Below, in pieces: positions 42,605 to 51,743 of a DNA stretch of 64,000 nucleotides. A model generated the notes under the pieces. That model was not told the DNA's origin. It did no database searches and worked only from the letters and a program-made list of their open reading frames with translations. How positions within the stretch are numbered: the stretch's first letter is position 1; each line of letters starts with the position of its first letter. Source of the stretch: Palsa-504 sp963742795 (GTDB taxonomy: Bacteria; Actinomycetota; Actinomycetes; Streptosporangiales; Streptosporangiaceae); assembly GCA_963742795.1 (NCBI GenBank), contig CAVUNL010000026.1:434001-498000 (forward strand). Reading direction: 5' to 3'. Both the position numbers and the translations under genes were made by a program.

Positions 42605-43405
42605 TTATCCGGTCCGGGCCACCGCGGCCCGGGGCGCCGACGGCACCGGAAGGTTGCGTGCGGCCAGGCCGGCCTCGATGGCTCCCACGACCGACTCGGC
42701 CACCTTCACCCTGGCCCATCGCTTGTCCTCGGCCTCGACCAGCACCCACGGTGCGGGCGCGTGGTCGGTCCGGTCCAGCATCTCCTTCACGGCCGCCTCA
42801 TACTGCGGCCACTTCTCGCGGTTCCGCCAGTCCTCGGCGGTCAGCTTCCAGGCCTTCAGCGGATCGCGCTCCCGGGCCGTGAACCGTTTGAGCTGCTCTC
42901 CGGGCGACAGGTGCATCCAGAACTTGACGATGATCATGCCCTCGTCGGCCAGCGTCCGCTCGAAGTCGACGATCTCCCGATAGGCGCGCCGCCACTGGTC
43001 CTTGGCGGCGAACCCTTCGACCCGTTCTACCAGGACCCGGCCATACCAGGACCGGTCCAGCACCGCCATGCCGCCCCAGCCGGGCAGCACCGGCCAGAAC
43101 CGCCACAGGAAGTGGTGGCGTTTCTCGTCGTAGGTGGGCGCGCTGAACTGGGCGACCCGGACGTGCCGCGGGTCTAGCGGCGCGACGAGCCGCTTGATCG
43201 CGCCGCCCTTGCCGGACGCGTCCCACCCCTCGAACAGGACGCAGACCGGCGGCCCGAGCTGCGGTTTCTCCCCGATCTGGCCCCCCAGGGTCAGCCGCAA
43301 CTGCAGCAGCCGGTCCTGGGCCGCGGCCAGCCGGACCTCCTCCTGCCTAGGGGTGAGCTTCAGGCTGAGATCCAGCCCCGCGAGTCCGCCGCCCTTGGCC
43401 GCCAT
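42605..43405 (-). CDS. ppk2: Polyphosphate kinase 2 family protein
   Basis: 266 residues from ATG at 43405, preceded by GGGAGG; a start 27 bases earlier is possible. Walker A is GWDASGKGGAIKRL, and the lid/Walker B block is LDRSWYGRVLVERVEG. Length and motifs fit single-domain PPK2, which transfers phosphate between polyphosphate and nucleotides. The FWPVLPGWGGMAVLD segment belongs to the family's conserved core. Confidence 0.92.
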   Translation of the reverse strand: MAAKGGGLAGLDLSLKLTPRQEEVRLAAAQDRLLQLRLTLGGQIGEKPQLGPPVCVLFEGWDASGKGGAIKRLVAPLDPRHVRVAQFSAPTYDEKRHHFLWRFWPVLPGWGGMAVLDRSWYGRVLVERVEGFAAKDQWRRAYREIVDFERTLADEGMIIVKFWMHLSPGEQLKRFTARERDPLKAWKLTAEDWRNREKWPQYEAAVKEMLDRTDHAPAPWVLVEAEDKRWARVKVAESVVGAIEAGLAARNLPVPSAPRAAVARTG

Positions 43406-43556
43406 GCGCCGCACCTCCCTCGAATCCTTCACCGATTTACCCGGATTCGGATTGCCTGTAACGGCCAGCGGAGGCAGTCAGCCGACCGAGGGCGGCCCGC
43501 CCGGCGTGTGGGCCCCGGCCCGGTCGGCAGCCAGGCCCATTGCCGCCCTCCGGGCC

Positions 43557-44402
43557 ATGGGTGAGACTGGGCGCGTGTCACGCCTATCCGGCACCAGGTG
43601 GTATGGCCATGTCACCAAGCTGGTGGTCACCGGCTTGGTCCTGGCGTGGACGGCGGCTGGGTGTTCCAGCCCGTCGGCGGTAACCGGAGGGCCGGCGACC
43701 TCGTGCTACCAGTTCGCGGCCCAGGCCATCCAGCGTCACGTCACGGTGACCGTGGTACCTCCCGCCTGCCAGGGGCTGAGCCAGGTCGAGGTGAACGTCG
43801 CGGTCACCCGGGCGCTGCGCGCCGCGGCGGCCGGGGTACGCGGCAAGGTCCGCCGGCGCCGGGTCATCGCCCGCGACAGCCGGTACGTGACGGGGCTGAT
43901 CCGGGCCATTCCCGCGTCCGGCCCGCCCACGGCGTCGTCAGGACCGCCGGGCGGCCGTCCAGTCGCGGCCCCGTCGTCGCGCCCGCCCAGCCGCGAGGCG
44001 TTCAGCCTGGCGGCGCTGGCCGCGTGGCTGGTCACCGCCGGCCTGGGCGTGTCGATGATGGCCCGGTGGTTCATCCGTGCCCGGCGGCAAGGCAGCGGGC
44101 AGCAGCCGGTGCTGAACTTCGCCCATTTCGGCCTGGCCCTGACCGGCCTGCTGGTCTGGATCAGCTACCTGACTACTAACGTCACCGGCCTGGCCTGGGC
44201 CGCCTGCGGGCTGCTGCTCGCCGTGGCCAGTTTGGGCATGACCCTGGTGTTCCTCGGCCCGGCCAGCACGGCAACCGTCGTCCGGTCCGGGGACGGCCCG
44301 GCCCCCGCCGGCCATCCACCCGTCTTCGCCATCGCCGCGCACGTCACCGCCGCCTGCATCACTATCCTGCTCGCCACGCTCGCGGCCATCGGCGCTGGTT
44401 AA
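43557..44402 (+). CDS. Membrane protein of unknown function
   Basis: 281 residues. The N-terminal hydrophobic stretch (VTKLVVTGLVLAWTAAGC) ends in a lipobox-like AAGC. A Cys-containing extracytoplasmic region (~40-140) follows, then three membrane helices around FSLAALAAWLVTAGLGVSMM, FGLALTGLLVWISYLT and WAACGLLLAVASLGMTLVFL, and a final one near the end (AACITILLATLAAIGAG). No family recognised. ATG 43557 or GTG 43575. Confidence 0.6.
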   Translation: MGETGRVSRLSGTRWYGHVTKLVVTGLVLAWTAAGCSSPSAVTGGPATSCYQFAAQAIQRHVTVTVVPPACQGLSQVEVNVAVTRALRAAAAGVRGKVRRRRVIARDSRYVTGLIRAIPASGPPTASSGPPGGRPVAAPSSRPPSREAFSLAALAAWLVTAGLGVSMMARWFIRARRQGSGQQPVLNFAHFGLALTGLLVWISYLTTNVTGLAWAACGLLLAVASLGMTLVFLGPASTATVVRSGDGPAPAGHPPVFAIAAHVTAACITILLATLAAIGAG

Positions 44403-44529
44403 CCGGCCGACGTCAACGTAATCCGCTGAGGCGTCGTCTACGGGGTATACCTGCCGCCTGACCCGTATCCCGGCTGAATCCCGGGTCCGGGTTACGCTGT
44501 CATGTGGTCCCCTGTTGGGAAGGGGTGTG

Positions 44530-45153
44530 ATGACAGGACCGGGATACGAACAGGCGGTAGCCGTGGCGGGCCGCGGCCACCTGCGGGCCTCGAGCGCGGA
44601 TCGCGAGCAGATGATCGACGCGCTCAAGGCCGCATTCGTGGAGGGCCGGCTGACCAAGGACGAGTTCGATGCGCGAGTCACTCAGACGCTCGCCTCGCGC
44701 ACCTACGCGGAACTGGCCACGGTGATCGCGAACCTGCCCGCCGAGCCAGCCAGTCCCGATCCGCCGTGCAAGCCGGCCAGCCGGCCGGCGAGCAACGCAG
44801 TCAGGTGGGTCGCATCCGGGTTCGTGACGCCCGTCATCGTGGCCGCCGCTTATGGGTTGGCTTCCCTGCGCGGCGGTGGCGGATACGAAGTTGTCGCCTT
44901 CGTGATCGCGGCCGTCTATTTCATCTTCTGGCTGTCTGCCGGAGCCGACATGCTCTGGCAATGGCACTGCATGTCGTTGCCAGGGATGGGAATGTGCGTC
45001 CGGTGCGCGCACACCGCTGCGTCGCACCGCGCCCGCGCGTCCTGCGCGGTCCGGCTGGGTTCGCTGAAATCCAGGCGCTGCTCGTGTTCGGGGTATGTCC
45101 CGCCCGGGCTATCGCCTAAGGCCGCCGACCGGCGTCTGCTGTCGACTCGGTAG
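44530..45153 (+). CDS. DUF1707 (SHOCT-like) domain protein
   Basis: 207 residues from ATG at 44530 with GGAAGGGG upstream. LRASSADREQMIDALKAAFVEGRLTKDEFDARV is the DUF1707 signature. It is followed by two membrane helices (~105-145) and a Cys/Arg-rich C-terminal tail (MCVRCAHTAASH, RCSCSG) not usual for the family. Actinobacterial DUF1707 proteins are membrane-linked with little known function. Confidence 0.8.
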   Translation: MTGPGYEQAVAVAGRGHLRASSADREQMIDALKAAFVEGRLTKDEFDARVTQTLASRTYAELATVIANLPAEPASPDPPCKPASRPASNAVRWVASGFVTPVIVAAAYGLASLRGGGGYEVVAFVIAAVYFIFWLSAGADMLWQWHCMSLPGMGMCVRCAHTAASHRARASCAVRLGSLKSRRCSCSGYVPPGLSPKAADRRLLSTR

Positions 45154-45325
45154 AGAGGCCTACCGCGTTGACCTCGTCGGTCCAGCTCATGATCGCTACG
45201 CTGCGTGCACCGGAGCGTCTGGACCGGGACCGGGTGGCGCCCTGGCTGGGACACGCCGACGGCGTCTCGGCCTGACCCCGGTAAGCCGCCTGACCCAACT
45301 TCACACCTCGGATGGCAGCTGACCC

Positions 45326-46102
45326 ATGGAAATCCCTGACTTCAGCCTGGACCTGTTCTCTCTCGCCGGGCGCAATGCTCTCGTCACCGGCGGAAACTCC
45401 GGCCTGGGCCGGGCCTTCTCCACCGCCCTGGCCAAGGCCGGCGCCGACGTGTTCGCCGTCGGCCTGGCCCAGGACGACGGGACCACCCGCCGGCTGATCG
45501 AGGGCGCCGGAAGGCGGATGGAGTTCATGGCCGCCGACATCACGCAGCCGGGCGTTCCGGGTGGCGTTGTCCGCCGCTGCGTCGCGACGCTCGGTTCGGT
45601 CGACATCCTGGTCAACTGCGCCGGCATCGCCCTCCTAGCCGAGGTCGAGGCGTTCGGCCGTGACCAGTGGGACCGCATGGTGGCGGTTAATCTCACCGCC
45701 GCCTTTGAAGTCGCGTACGAGGCCAGCAGGTTCATGATCCAGCAACGATCCGGCAAGATCATCAATATTGCCTCGCTGTTCTCCTTCCTCGGCGGCCAGC
45801 GCTCGCCGGCCTATGCCGCGACCAAGGCCGGAATCGTGGGTTTCACCAAGGCCTACTGCGACGAGCTGGCGGCCTACAACATCCAGGTCAACGCCATCGC
45901 GCCGGGATACTTCAAGACCGCGATCACCGAGGCGACTCGCGCCGATCCCGCCGCCGACCGCCGCATCGTCGAGCACATCCCCGCGGCCCGCTGGGGCGAG
46001 GCCGGCGACCTGATGGGCGCGGCCGTCTTCCTGGCCAGCCGGGCCGCGGACTACGTTAACGGCCATGTGCTGGTCGTCGACGGCGGCTACCTCATCCGCT
46101 GA
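45326..46102 (+). CDS. SDR oxidoreductase (YgcW/KduD-like)
   Basis: 258 residues. NAD(P) motif ALVTGGNSGLGRAFS, structural NAG in ILVNCAGIALL, and catalytic Tyr-Lys in SPAYAATKAG. The catalytic Ser is in NIASLFSFLGG. Resembles gluconate/2-deoxygluconate dehydrogenases such as KduD and E. coli YgcW. It is the first gene of a three-gene operon (29 and 2 bases to the next genes) with an FAD oxidoreductase and an FGGY kinase, so it probably oxidises or reduces a sugar-acid/polyol intermediate. Confidence 0.85.
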   Translation: MEIPDFSLDLFSLAGRNALVTGGNSGLGRAFSTALAKAGADVFAVGLAQDDGTTRRLIEGAGRRMEFMAADITQPGVPGGVVRRCVATLGSVDILVNCAGIALLAEVEAFGRDQWDRMVAVNLTAAFEVAYEASRFMIQQRSGKIINIASLFSFLGGQRSPAYAATKAGIVGFTKAYCDELAAYNIQVNAIAPGYFKTAITEATRADPAADRRIVEHIPAARWGEAGDLMGAAVFLASRAADYVNGHVLVVDGGYLIR

Positions 46103-46131
46103 CGCTTCCCAGAGAGGGCGCAGAACCCACC

Positions 46132-47598
46132 ATGGCCCCATCCCGATCTCCGCTGAACCGCCAGTCGATCGTCGCGGCGATGACCGAACTGCTCGGCTCC
46201 CACGCCGTCGAGACCGGCGATGAGCAGCTGAAGGCGGCCAGCGTCGACCGGTTTAAGAAGTACACCGCCGTCCACGGCATCTACGACGGGCCCATCCCGG
46301 CCGCCATCGTCTACCCCTCCTCGACCGCAGACGTGGCGGCTATCCTGCGCTTCGCCGAGGAGAACCTGGTCAACGTCGTGCCCCGCACCGGTCGGACCGC
46401 CACGGAGGGCGGCCTGGAAACGGTGGTCGAGGACAGCCTCGTGGTCGACGGGTCACGGATGAACGCGATCCTGTCGATCGACTCGGTCGACATGATGGCC
46501 ACCGTGCAGTGCGGCGTCGGCCTGCAGGAGCTGGAGGACCTCCTGCGGGCCCAGGGCCTGACCACCGGGCATTCACCCCAGTCCAAGCCGCTCGCCCAGC
46601 TGGGCGGCCTGGTCGCGACCCGGTCGATCGGCCAGTTCTCCACGCTGTACGGCGGCATCGAGGACATGGTCGTCGGCCTGGAAGCCGTCTTCCCCGGCGG
46701 GCAGGTCACCCGCATCAAGAACGTGCCCCGCCGGGCGGCGGGCCCGGACATCCGCCACATCGTCATCGGCAGCGAGGGGGCGCTGTGCTTCATCACCGAG
46801 GTGACGGTCAAGCTGTTCCGCTACCGGCCGGAGAACAACCGCTACTTCGGCTTTCTCGTCCAGGACTTCGGGAACGGCATTGACGCTCTCCGCGAGCTGA
46901 TCACGGCGGGGTACCGGCCCTCGGTGTGCCGGGTCTACTCACCCGAGGACGCCCGGCAGCACTTCGCCGACTTCTACCAGGGCAAGAACGTCGTCGTGTT
47001 CGTCGCCGAGGGCCAGAAGGGCATCGTCGAGGCCACCGCGGAGGCGATCGAGGAAGTGTTCGCCGGCCGCCCCCACCAGCGCGTCGATTCCGGCCTGATC
47101 CAGCACTGGTTCGAGAACCTCAACTGGGGCCAGGACAAGATCGACGCCGAGCAGGCCGCCATGCTCGAGCACGCCCACCTGGGCTACACCACCGAGGTCT
47201 CGGTCAACTGGTCACAGGTCAGCGGCCTGTTCGACGCCGTCATGGCCCGGATCCGCGGCGAATTCCCGCGCGCCGGTGACCTGACCATGCTCGGCGCGCA
47301 CTCCTCGCATAGCTACCAGACCGGGACCAACCTCTACTTCGTCTACGACTACACGATCAACTGCAGCCCCCGAGAAGAGATCGAGGTCTACCACAAGCCG
47401 CTGAACGCGATCATCGTCACCGAAGCCCTGCGGCTGGGCGGGTCGATGGTGCACCACCACGGGGTCGGCAAGTACCGCACGCCCTGGGTAAAACAGGAGC
47501 ATGGCAGCGCCTACTACCTGCTATCGACCCTCAAGCACGCGTTCGACCCCCACGGCGTGATGAACGCGGGCACGATCTTCCCGCTGGATCCGGGCTGA
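46132..47598 (+). CDS. FAD-linked oxidoreductase (YgcU / alkyl-DHAP-synthase-like)
   Basis: 488 residues. N-terminal FAD-binding type 4 domain: PAAIVYPSSTADVAAILRFAEE, then VPRTGRTATEGGLE and HSPQSKPLAQLGGLVATRSIGQFSTLYGGIEDMV. The C-terminal domain ends with VHHHHG-type motif SMVHHHGVGKYR, as in alkylglycerone-phosphate synthase and YgcU. Between an SDR and an FGGY kinase gene, it most likely oxidises a phosphorylated or free sugar/hydroxyacid, not an ether-lipid precursor (inference). Confidence 0.82.
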   Translation: MAPSRSPLNRQSIVAAMTELLGSHAVETGDEQLKAASVDRFKKYTAVHGIYDGPIPAAIVYPSSTADVAAILRFAEENLVNVVPRTGRTATEGGLETVVEDSLVVDGSRMNAILSIDSVDMMATVQCGVGLQELEDLLRAQGLTTGHSPQSKPLAQLGGLVATRSIGQFSTLYGGIEDMVVGLEAVFPGGQVTRIKNVPRRAAGPDIRHIVIGSEGALCFITEVTVKLFRYRPENNRYFGFLVQDFGNGIDALRELITAGYRPSVCRVYSPEDARQHFADFYQGKNVVVFVAEGQKGIVEATAEAIEEVFAGRPHQRVDSGLIQHWFENLNWGQDKIDAEQAAMLEHAHLGYTTEVSVNWSQVSGLFDAVMARIRGEFPRAGDLTMLGAHSSHSYQTGTNLYFVYDYTINCSPREEIEVYHKPLNAIIVTEALRLGGSMVHHHGVGKYRTPWVKQEHGSAYYLLSTLKHAFDPHGVMNAGTIFPLDPG

Positions 47599-47600
47599 CC

Positions 47601-49034
47601 ATGACGCCGTACCTGCTGGCCATCGACAACGGCTCACAGAGCACCAAGGTGACGATCTTCGACGCCCGCGGTCACGCTGTCGCCTCGGCACGCCGACGGC
47701 TCAGGCCCTACGACACCTCGGTTCCGGGGCGCGCCATCCATCCCGGTGACGACATCTGGGACTCAATCCAGCACGCGTGCCGCGCCGCGATGGCCCAGTT
47801 TTCCGGAAATCCGGCCGACATCGCAGCGGTTGGCCTGTGCACCATCCGGTTCTGCCGGGCCCTGCTGGCCGCGGACGGCAGCCTCACCGAGCCGGTGCTG
47901 AGCTGGATGGACCAGCGAGTCTCCCGCGCCTACGAGCCGGCCGGCCCGCTGACCCGCTACGTCACCACCTCCTCCGGTTACATCACCCACCGCCTGACCG
48001 GCCAGTTCACCGACGCCGCGGCCAACTACCAGGGTGTCTGGCCCATCGACCAGGACACGGCGACCTGGTCGAGCGATCCCGCCGCCTACGTCTCCACCGG
48101 CATGCCGCGCGACATGCTCTTCGACCTGGTCCCCCCGGGCGGCCGGCTCGGCCAGGTGACCGCCGCGGCGGCGCAAGCCACGGGCATCCCGGCCGGCCTG
48201 CCGGTCTACGCCACGGCCAACGACAAGGCCGTCGAGGCGCTGGGCAGCGGCCTGGAAGAAGGCACCGTGCTGCTGTCGCTGGGCACCTACATCGCGGCCA
48301 TGACCATCGGCTCGTCCTCGGCGAGCGCGGACGACAGCTACTGGGTCAACTTCGCCGCCCGGCCCGGGAGGTACCTGTACGAGAGCACCGGAATCCGCCG
48401 CGGCATGTGGATGGTCAGCTGGTACCGCACCCTGCTGGAGGGCTCGCACGGCGAAGAGCTGGAAATGACACGTCTAGAGGACGCCCTCAACGCGGAGGCC
48501 AGCCAGCTAGCTCCAGGCAGCAACGGGTTGCTGACACTGCCGGACTGGCTCGCGCCCGGCCACGCGGTCTGGCGCCGGGGCGCGCTGCTGGGCTTCGACG
48601 GCAGCCAGGGCCGAGCCCATATTTACCGCTCGATCCTCGAGGGCATCGCCCTGACCATGGCGAACAACACCGCCGCGATGGAGAAGACGCTCGGGCGCCG
48701 GCTCTCGCCGGTCCTGGTGTCCGGGGGCGGTTCCCGATCAGACGTGATGATGCAGGTCGTCGCCGACGTCTTCGACCGTCCGGCCCGCCGTACCACGGTC
48801 ACCGACGCCGCCGGTCTCGGCGCGGCCATCTGCGCCGCCGTCGGCCACGGCATCTACCCGGACTGGGACCAAGCCACCGCCGCGATGGTCGCCATCGGTG
48901 ACCAGTTCGCCCCAGACGCATCAGCGGTCCGCGCCTACCAGCAGATCAACAAGATCTACGCGGGCCTGACCTCATTCACCGACCCTCTGTTCCGCTCGAT
49001 GGCCGACGTGCTGGAGGGCCTAGATCGCGCCTGA
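47601..49034 (+). CDS. FGGY-family carbohydrate kinase (YgcE-like)
   Basis: 477 residues. N-terminal FGGY block YLLAIDNGSQSTKVTIFDARG (ATPase fold, phosphate-1), WDSIQHACRAAM, SWMDQRVSR, and the C-terminal block VLVSGGGSRSDVMMQVVADVF. Phosphorylates a sugar or polyol. It starts 2 bases after the FAD oxidoreductase stop, so it is cotranscribed. The best functional parallel I recall is E. coli YgcE, whose substrate is also unknown. Confidence 0.88.
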   Translation: MTPYLLAIDNGSQSTKVTIFDARGHAVASARRRLRPYDTSVPGRAIHPGDDIWDSIQHACRAAMAQFSGNPADIAAVGLCTIRFCRALLAADGSLTEPVLSWMDQRVSRAYEPAGPLTRYVTTSSGYITHRLTGQFTDAAANYQGVWPIDQDTATWSSDPAAYVSTGMPRDMLFDLVPPGGRLGQVTAAAAQATGIPAGLPVYATANDKAVEALGSGLEEGTVLLSLGTYIAAMTIGSSSASADDSYWVNFAARPGRYLYESTGIRRGMWMVSWYRTLLEGSHGEELEMTRLEDALNAEASQLAPGSNGLLTLPDWLAPGHAVWRRGALLGFDGSQGRAHIYRSILEGIALTMANNTAAMEKTLGRRLSPVLVSGGGSRSDVMMQVVADVFDRPARRTTVTDAAGLGAAICAAVGHGIYPDWDQATAAMVAIGDQFAPDASAVRAYQQINKIYAGLTSFTDPLFRSMADVLEGLDRA

Positions 49035-49037
49035 CAC

Positions 49038-49757
49038 CTAGTCTGACAATTCGGGTACTCGGACGACCGCGAACACGGACTGGCCGAAGGGCGGGCGGAC
49101 CAGGCGTTCGGCGGCGCGCGTGACCGGGAGGACGAGCCGGTCGTAAAGCTTCACCATCGTCCCTTCCTTCGGCGTCAGCCGGAACACGCTGGTGGCCAGG
49201 TAGTACCCGATGAGACCGAGCGCGTTGGCGTAGTGCAGGTGCTCGATGGTCAGCCCGGCTTCGGTCAGCGCCTTCCGCATGCTCTTCTTCGTGTACCGCC
49301 GCACGTGTCCGGTCGCGATGTCCACCGGGCTCATGGCGAACGGGAACGCCGGCACGATCAGGACGATCCGGCCGCCGGGCCGTACCAGGCGCGCCATGCT
49401 CCGCAGCGCCGCGACGTGGTCCTCGATGTGTTCGAGGACGTTGTACGACACCGCACCGGAGTACGTGTTCACCTCGTCGGTGGGCAGCAGCATCTGCCGG
49501 ATGTCCACGCTCTCGTGTCCGGCGAGCCGCTCCTTGAGCGCCACCAGACGGCCGGGATCGGCTTCCGTGGCGGTAAAGCGGCTGAAGTGCGGGGCCCACT
49601 CCAGCGCGTAGTCGCCGAGACCGCTGCCGACCTCGATCGGGTCATCGCCGAGGAACGGCATGGCTAGTTCCACGAACCAGCGCCGGTGGTTCACGGCTGT
49701 CGCGAGGCCTTCGAGGACCTCGGACTGGACGCGCTGATCTCCGTTGATTCGCGGCAT
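49038..49757 (-). CDS. Class I SAM-dependent methyltransferase (glycan-type)
   Basis: 239 residues from ATG at 49757 with GGAG upstream. Motif I is EVGSGLGDYALEWAPH; the post-I block is NVLEHIEDHVAALRSMARLV, then PGGRIVLIVPAFPFAMSP. This class with the RRYTKKSMRKALTEAGLTI segment is common next to polytopic glycosyltransferase-like proteins. It is divergent from such a gene (49,862). Confidence 0.82.
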   Translation of the reverse strand: MPRINGDQRVQSEVLEGLATAVNHRRWFVELAMPFLGDDPIEVGSGLGDYALEWAPHFSRFTATEADPGRLVALKERLAGHESVDIRQMLLPTDEVNTYSGAVSYNVLEHIEDHVAALRSMARLVRPGGRIVLIVPAFPFAMSPVDIATGHVRRYTKKSMRKALTEAGLTIEHLHYANALGLIGYYLATSVFRLTPKEGTMVKLYDRLVLPVTRAAERLVRPPFGQSVFAVVRVPELSD

Positions 49758-49861
49758 CTGCCACTCCAGGTTAGGCAGCTTACGGGTCTTGAACGACGGA
49801 ACAGCTTGGGTAATCGGCGGACCCGGCAACCTTAGCGGATAGTGCAGATAGTAAGGCTCAA

Positions 49862-51700
49862 TTGGTGGAAGTGCCCTTACCCGATAGGCTCGCCCGGGTG
49901 GGCACGTCGAGTGCCGCCCAGGCCATCGTCCAGCAGACCGCTTCCGGGCGGTCCGCGGACCGGCCCACGCCTCGATGGGCAGATGCTGCCGCCGTCGTGT
50001 TGTACCTCGCGCTCGCGCTCTGGGTGACATCCGGGTTGTGGATTCACGTCGGCTCGCTCGCACTGGTGAACGGCGGTTCCGACGTTCGCTTCTTCGAGTG
50101 GACCCTGGTCCACGCGACGCGGATCTTCACGCACGGCGAGAACCCGCTGTTCACCCCCCAGCTGAACGCGCCGAACGGCGTGAACCTGATGGCCAACACC
50201 GGTCTGCTCGGCCTGACCGTGCCGCTGGTACCGGTGACCCTCCTGTTCGGGCCCGCGGTGGCGTTCACGGTCATGCTCACCGGAGGCCTGACCGCCACCG
50301 CGTGGGCCTGGTACTACGTGCTCTCCCGGCACATCGTCGGCTACTGGCCGGCAGCCCTGGTCGGAGGGCTGTTCGCCGGGTTCGCGCCCGGCATGGTCGA
50401 CCAGGTGAACGGCCATCCGGACCTGGTCGGCCAGTTCCTGATCCCGTTCATCATCTGGCGGGCCATCTCGCTGCGTACCGCGCGCGACGGCGTCGTGCTC
50501 GGGCTGCTGGTCACCTGGCAGGCGTTCCTCAACGAGGAGCTGCTGTTCCAGACCGGTCTGGCCGTGGCGGTCTTCGTGGCGGTGTACGCGGTGTTCCGCC
50601 CGGCCGAGGTGCTGGCGCGGGTCAGGCCGTTCGTGGCCGGGCTGGGGGCAGCCGTGCTCACGGCTGGCGCGCTTCTGGCCTATCCGCTGTGGTTTCAGTT
50701 CTTCGGTCCGCAAAGCTACCGGGGCCTGCCCGAGACCGTGCTGGGGTACGGCACCGACCTGCGGGCCTTTGCGGCGTTCTCCCAGTCGTCGCTGGTCCGG
50801 CACGGCGCCTCGCATAGCAGCTACGGCGGACCGCCGGAGGAGAACACGTTCTTCGGCGCCCCGCTGCTCATCGCCACCGGGGTGATCGTGGTCTGGCTGT
50901 GGCGGCGGCATGTGGCGGTACGGGCGCTGGCCGTCGTCGCGCTCGTCTTCGCCGTGCTGTCGCTGGGCCGGACCGTGAGGGTCGGCGGCCATACCGTGCT
51001 TCAGCACGGTCCGATGAGCCTGCTCGACCACCTGCAGCTATTCGACAGCGTGGTCCCGACTCGGTTCGGCCTCGCGCTGATCCCGGTCATCGCGATCCTG
51101 CTCGCGTTCTCGGTCCGCGCGGCGGCGACCGCATCGGGTGCCTGGCTCCGGTACGGCTGGACGCTGGTACTGGTCGCGGTCCTGCTGCCGATCGCGCCCT
51201 GGCCGGTGCCCGCCGAGCGTGCCGCGCCGGTGCCCGGGTTCTTCACCAGCGGGCTGTGGCACCAGTACGTGGCCGATGACGAGTCGGTGTTCGCCGTGAA
51301 CTCGGTCTTCTGGATCGGTTCGTTCACGACGATGAACTGGGACAACGCGACCGGGCAGGAGTACCGGATGGTCGGCGGGTACTTCCTCGGGCCGTTCCCG
51401 GGCGGCTCGGGGAACTACGGCCCTCCGCTCCGCCCGACCGCCGAGCTGCTCATCAACATCGTGCAGTACGGCGCAAGCACCCGGATCACCGCTGCGCAGC
51501 GGGCCGCCTTCCGGGCCGATGTGCGGTACTGGCACGCCGCGATCGTGGTGCTCAGCCCGGCCGCGCCGCACTATGACCAGCTGCGTAACGTCCTCGACCA
51601 GCTGACCGGGCTGCCTGCCGCGGCAGGTTCCGGGAGCTCTCCTCTGGGACGTCCGGACGCCGTCCGGCTAAAACCCTCGCTCTACCCGCAGGTGGCGTGA
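49862..51700 (+). CDS. Polytopic membrane protein, GT-C-like
   Basis: About 612 residues. Roughly 11-12 membrane helices between residues 43 and 470. A long first loop has VNGGSDVRFFEWTLVHATRI followed by NPLFTPQLNAPNGVNLMANTG, and acidic/His motifs (DVRFFEW, QVNGHPDLVGQF) resembling lipid-linked sugar transferases. The last ~140 residues are a soluble domain. Annotated start is TTG; GTG at 49865 is more likely. Transfers a lipid-linked sugar or related group (inference). Confidence 0.65.
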   Translation: MVEVPLPDRLARVGTSSAAQAIVQQTASGRSADRPTPRWADAAAVVLYLALALWVTSGLWIHVGSLALVNGGSDVRFFEWTLVHATRIFTHGENPLFTPQLNAPNGVNLMANTGLLGLTVPLVPVTLLFGPAVAFTVMLTGGLTATAWAWYYVLSRHIVGYWPAALVGGLFAGFAPGMVDQVNGHPDLVGQFLIPFIIWRAISLRTARDGVVLGLLVTWQAFLNEELLFQTGLAVAVFVAVYAVFRPAEVLARVRPFVAGLGAAVLTAGALLAYPLWFQFFGPQSYRGLPETVLGYGTDLRAFAAFSQSSLVRHGASHSSYGGPPEENTFFGAPLLIATGVIVVWLWRRHVAVRALAVVALVFAVLSLGRTVRVGGHTVLQHGPMSLLDHLQLFDSVVPTRFGLALIPVIAILLAFSVRAAATASGAWLRYGWTLVLVAVLLPIAPWPVPAERAAPVPGFFTSGLWHQYVADDESVFAVNSVFWIGSFTTMNWDNATGQEYRMVGGYFLGPFPGGSGNYGPPLRPTAELLINIVQYGASTRITAAQRAAFRADVRYWHAAIVVLSPAAPHYDQLRNVLDQLTGLPAAAGSGSSPLGRPDAVRLKPSLYPQVA

Positions 51701-51743
51701 GTAGCGGTGCCACCGGTCTGTCATCGCGGCACCGGCCCGCAGC

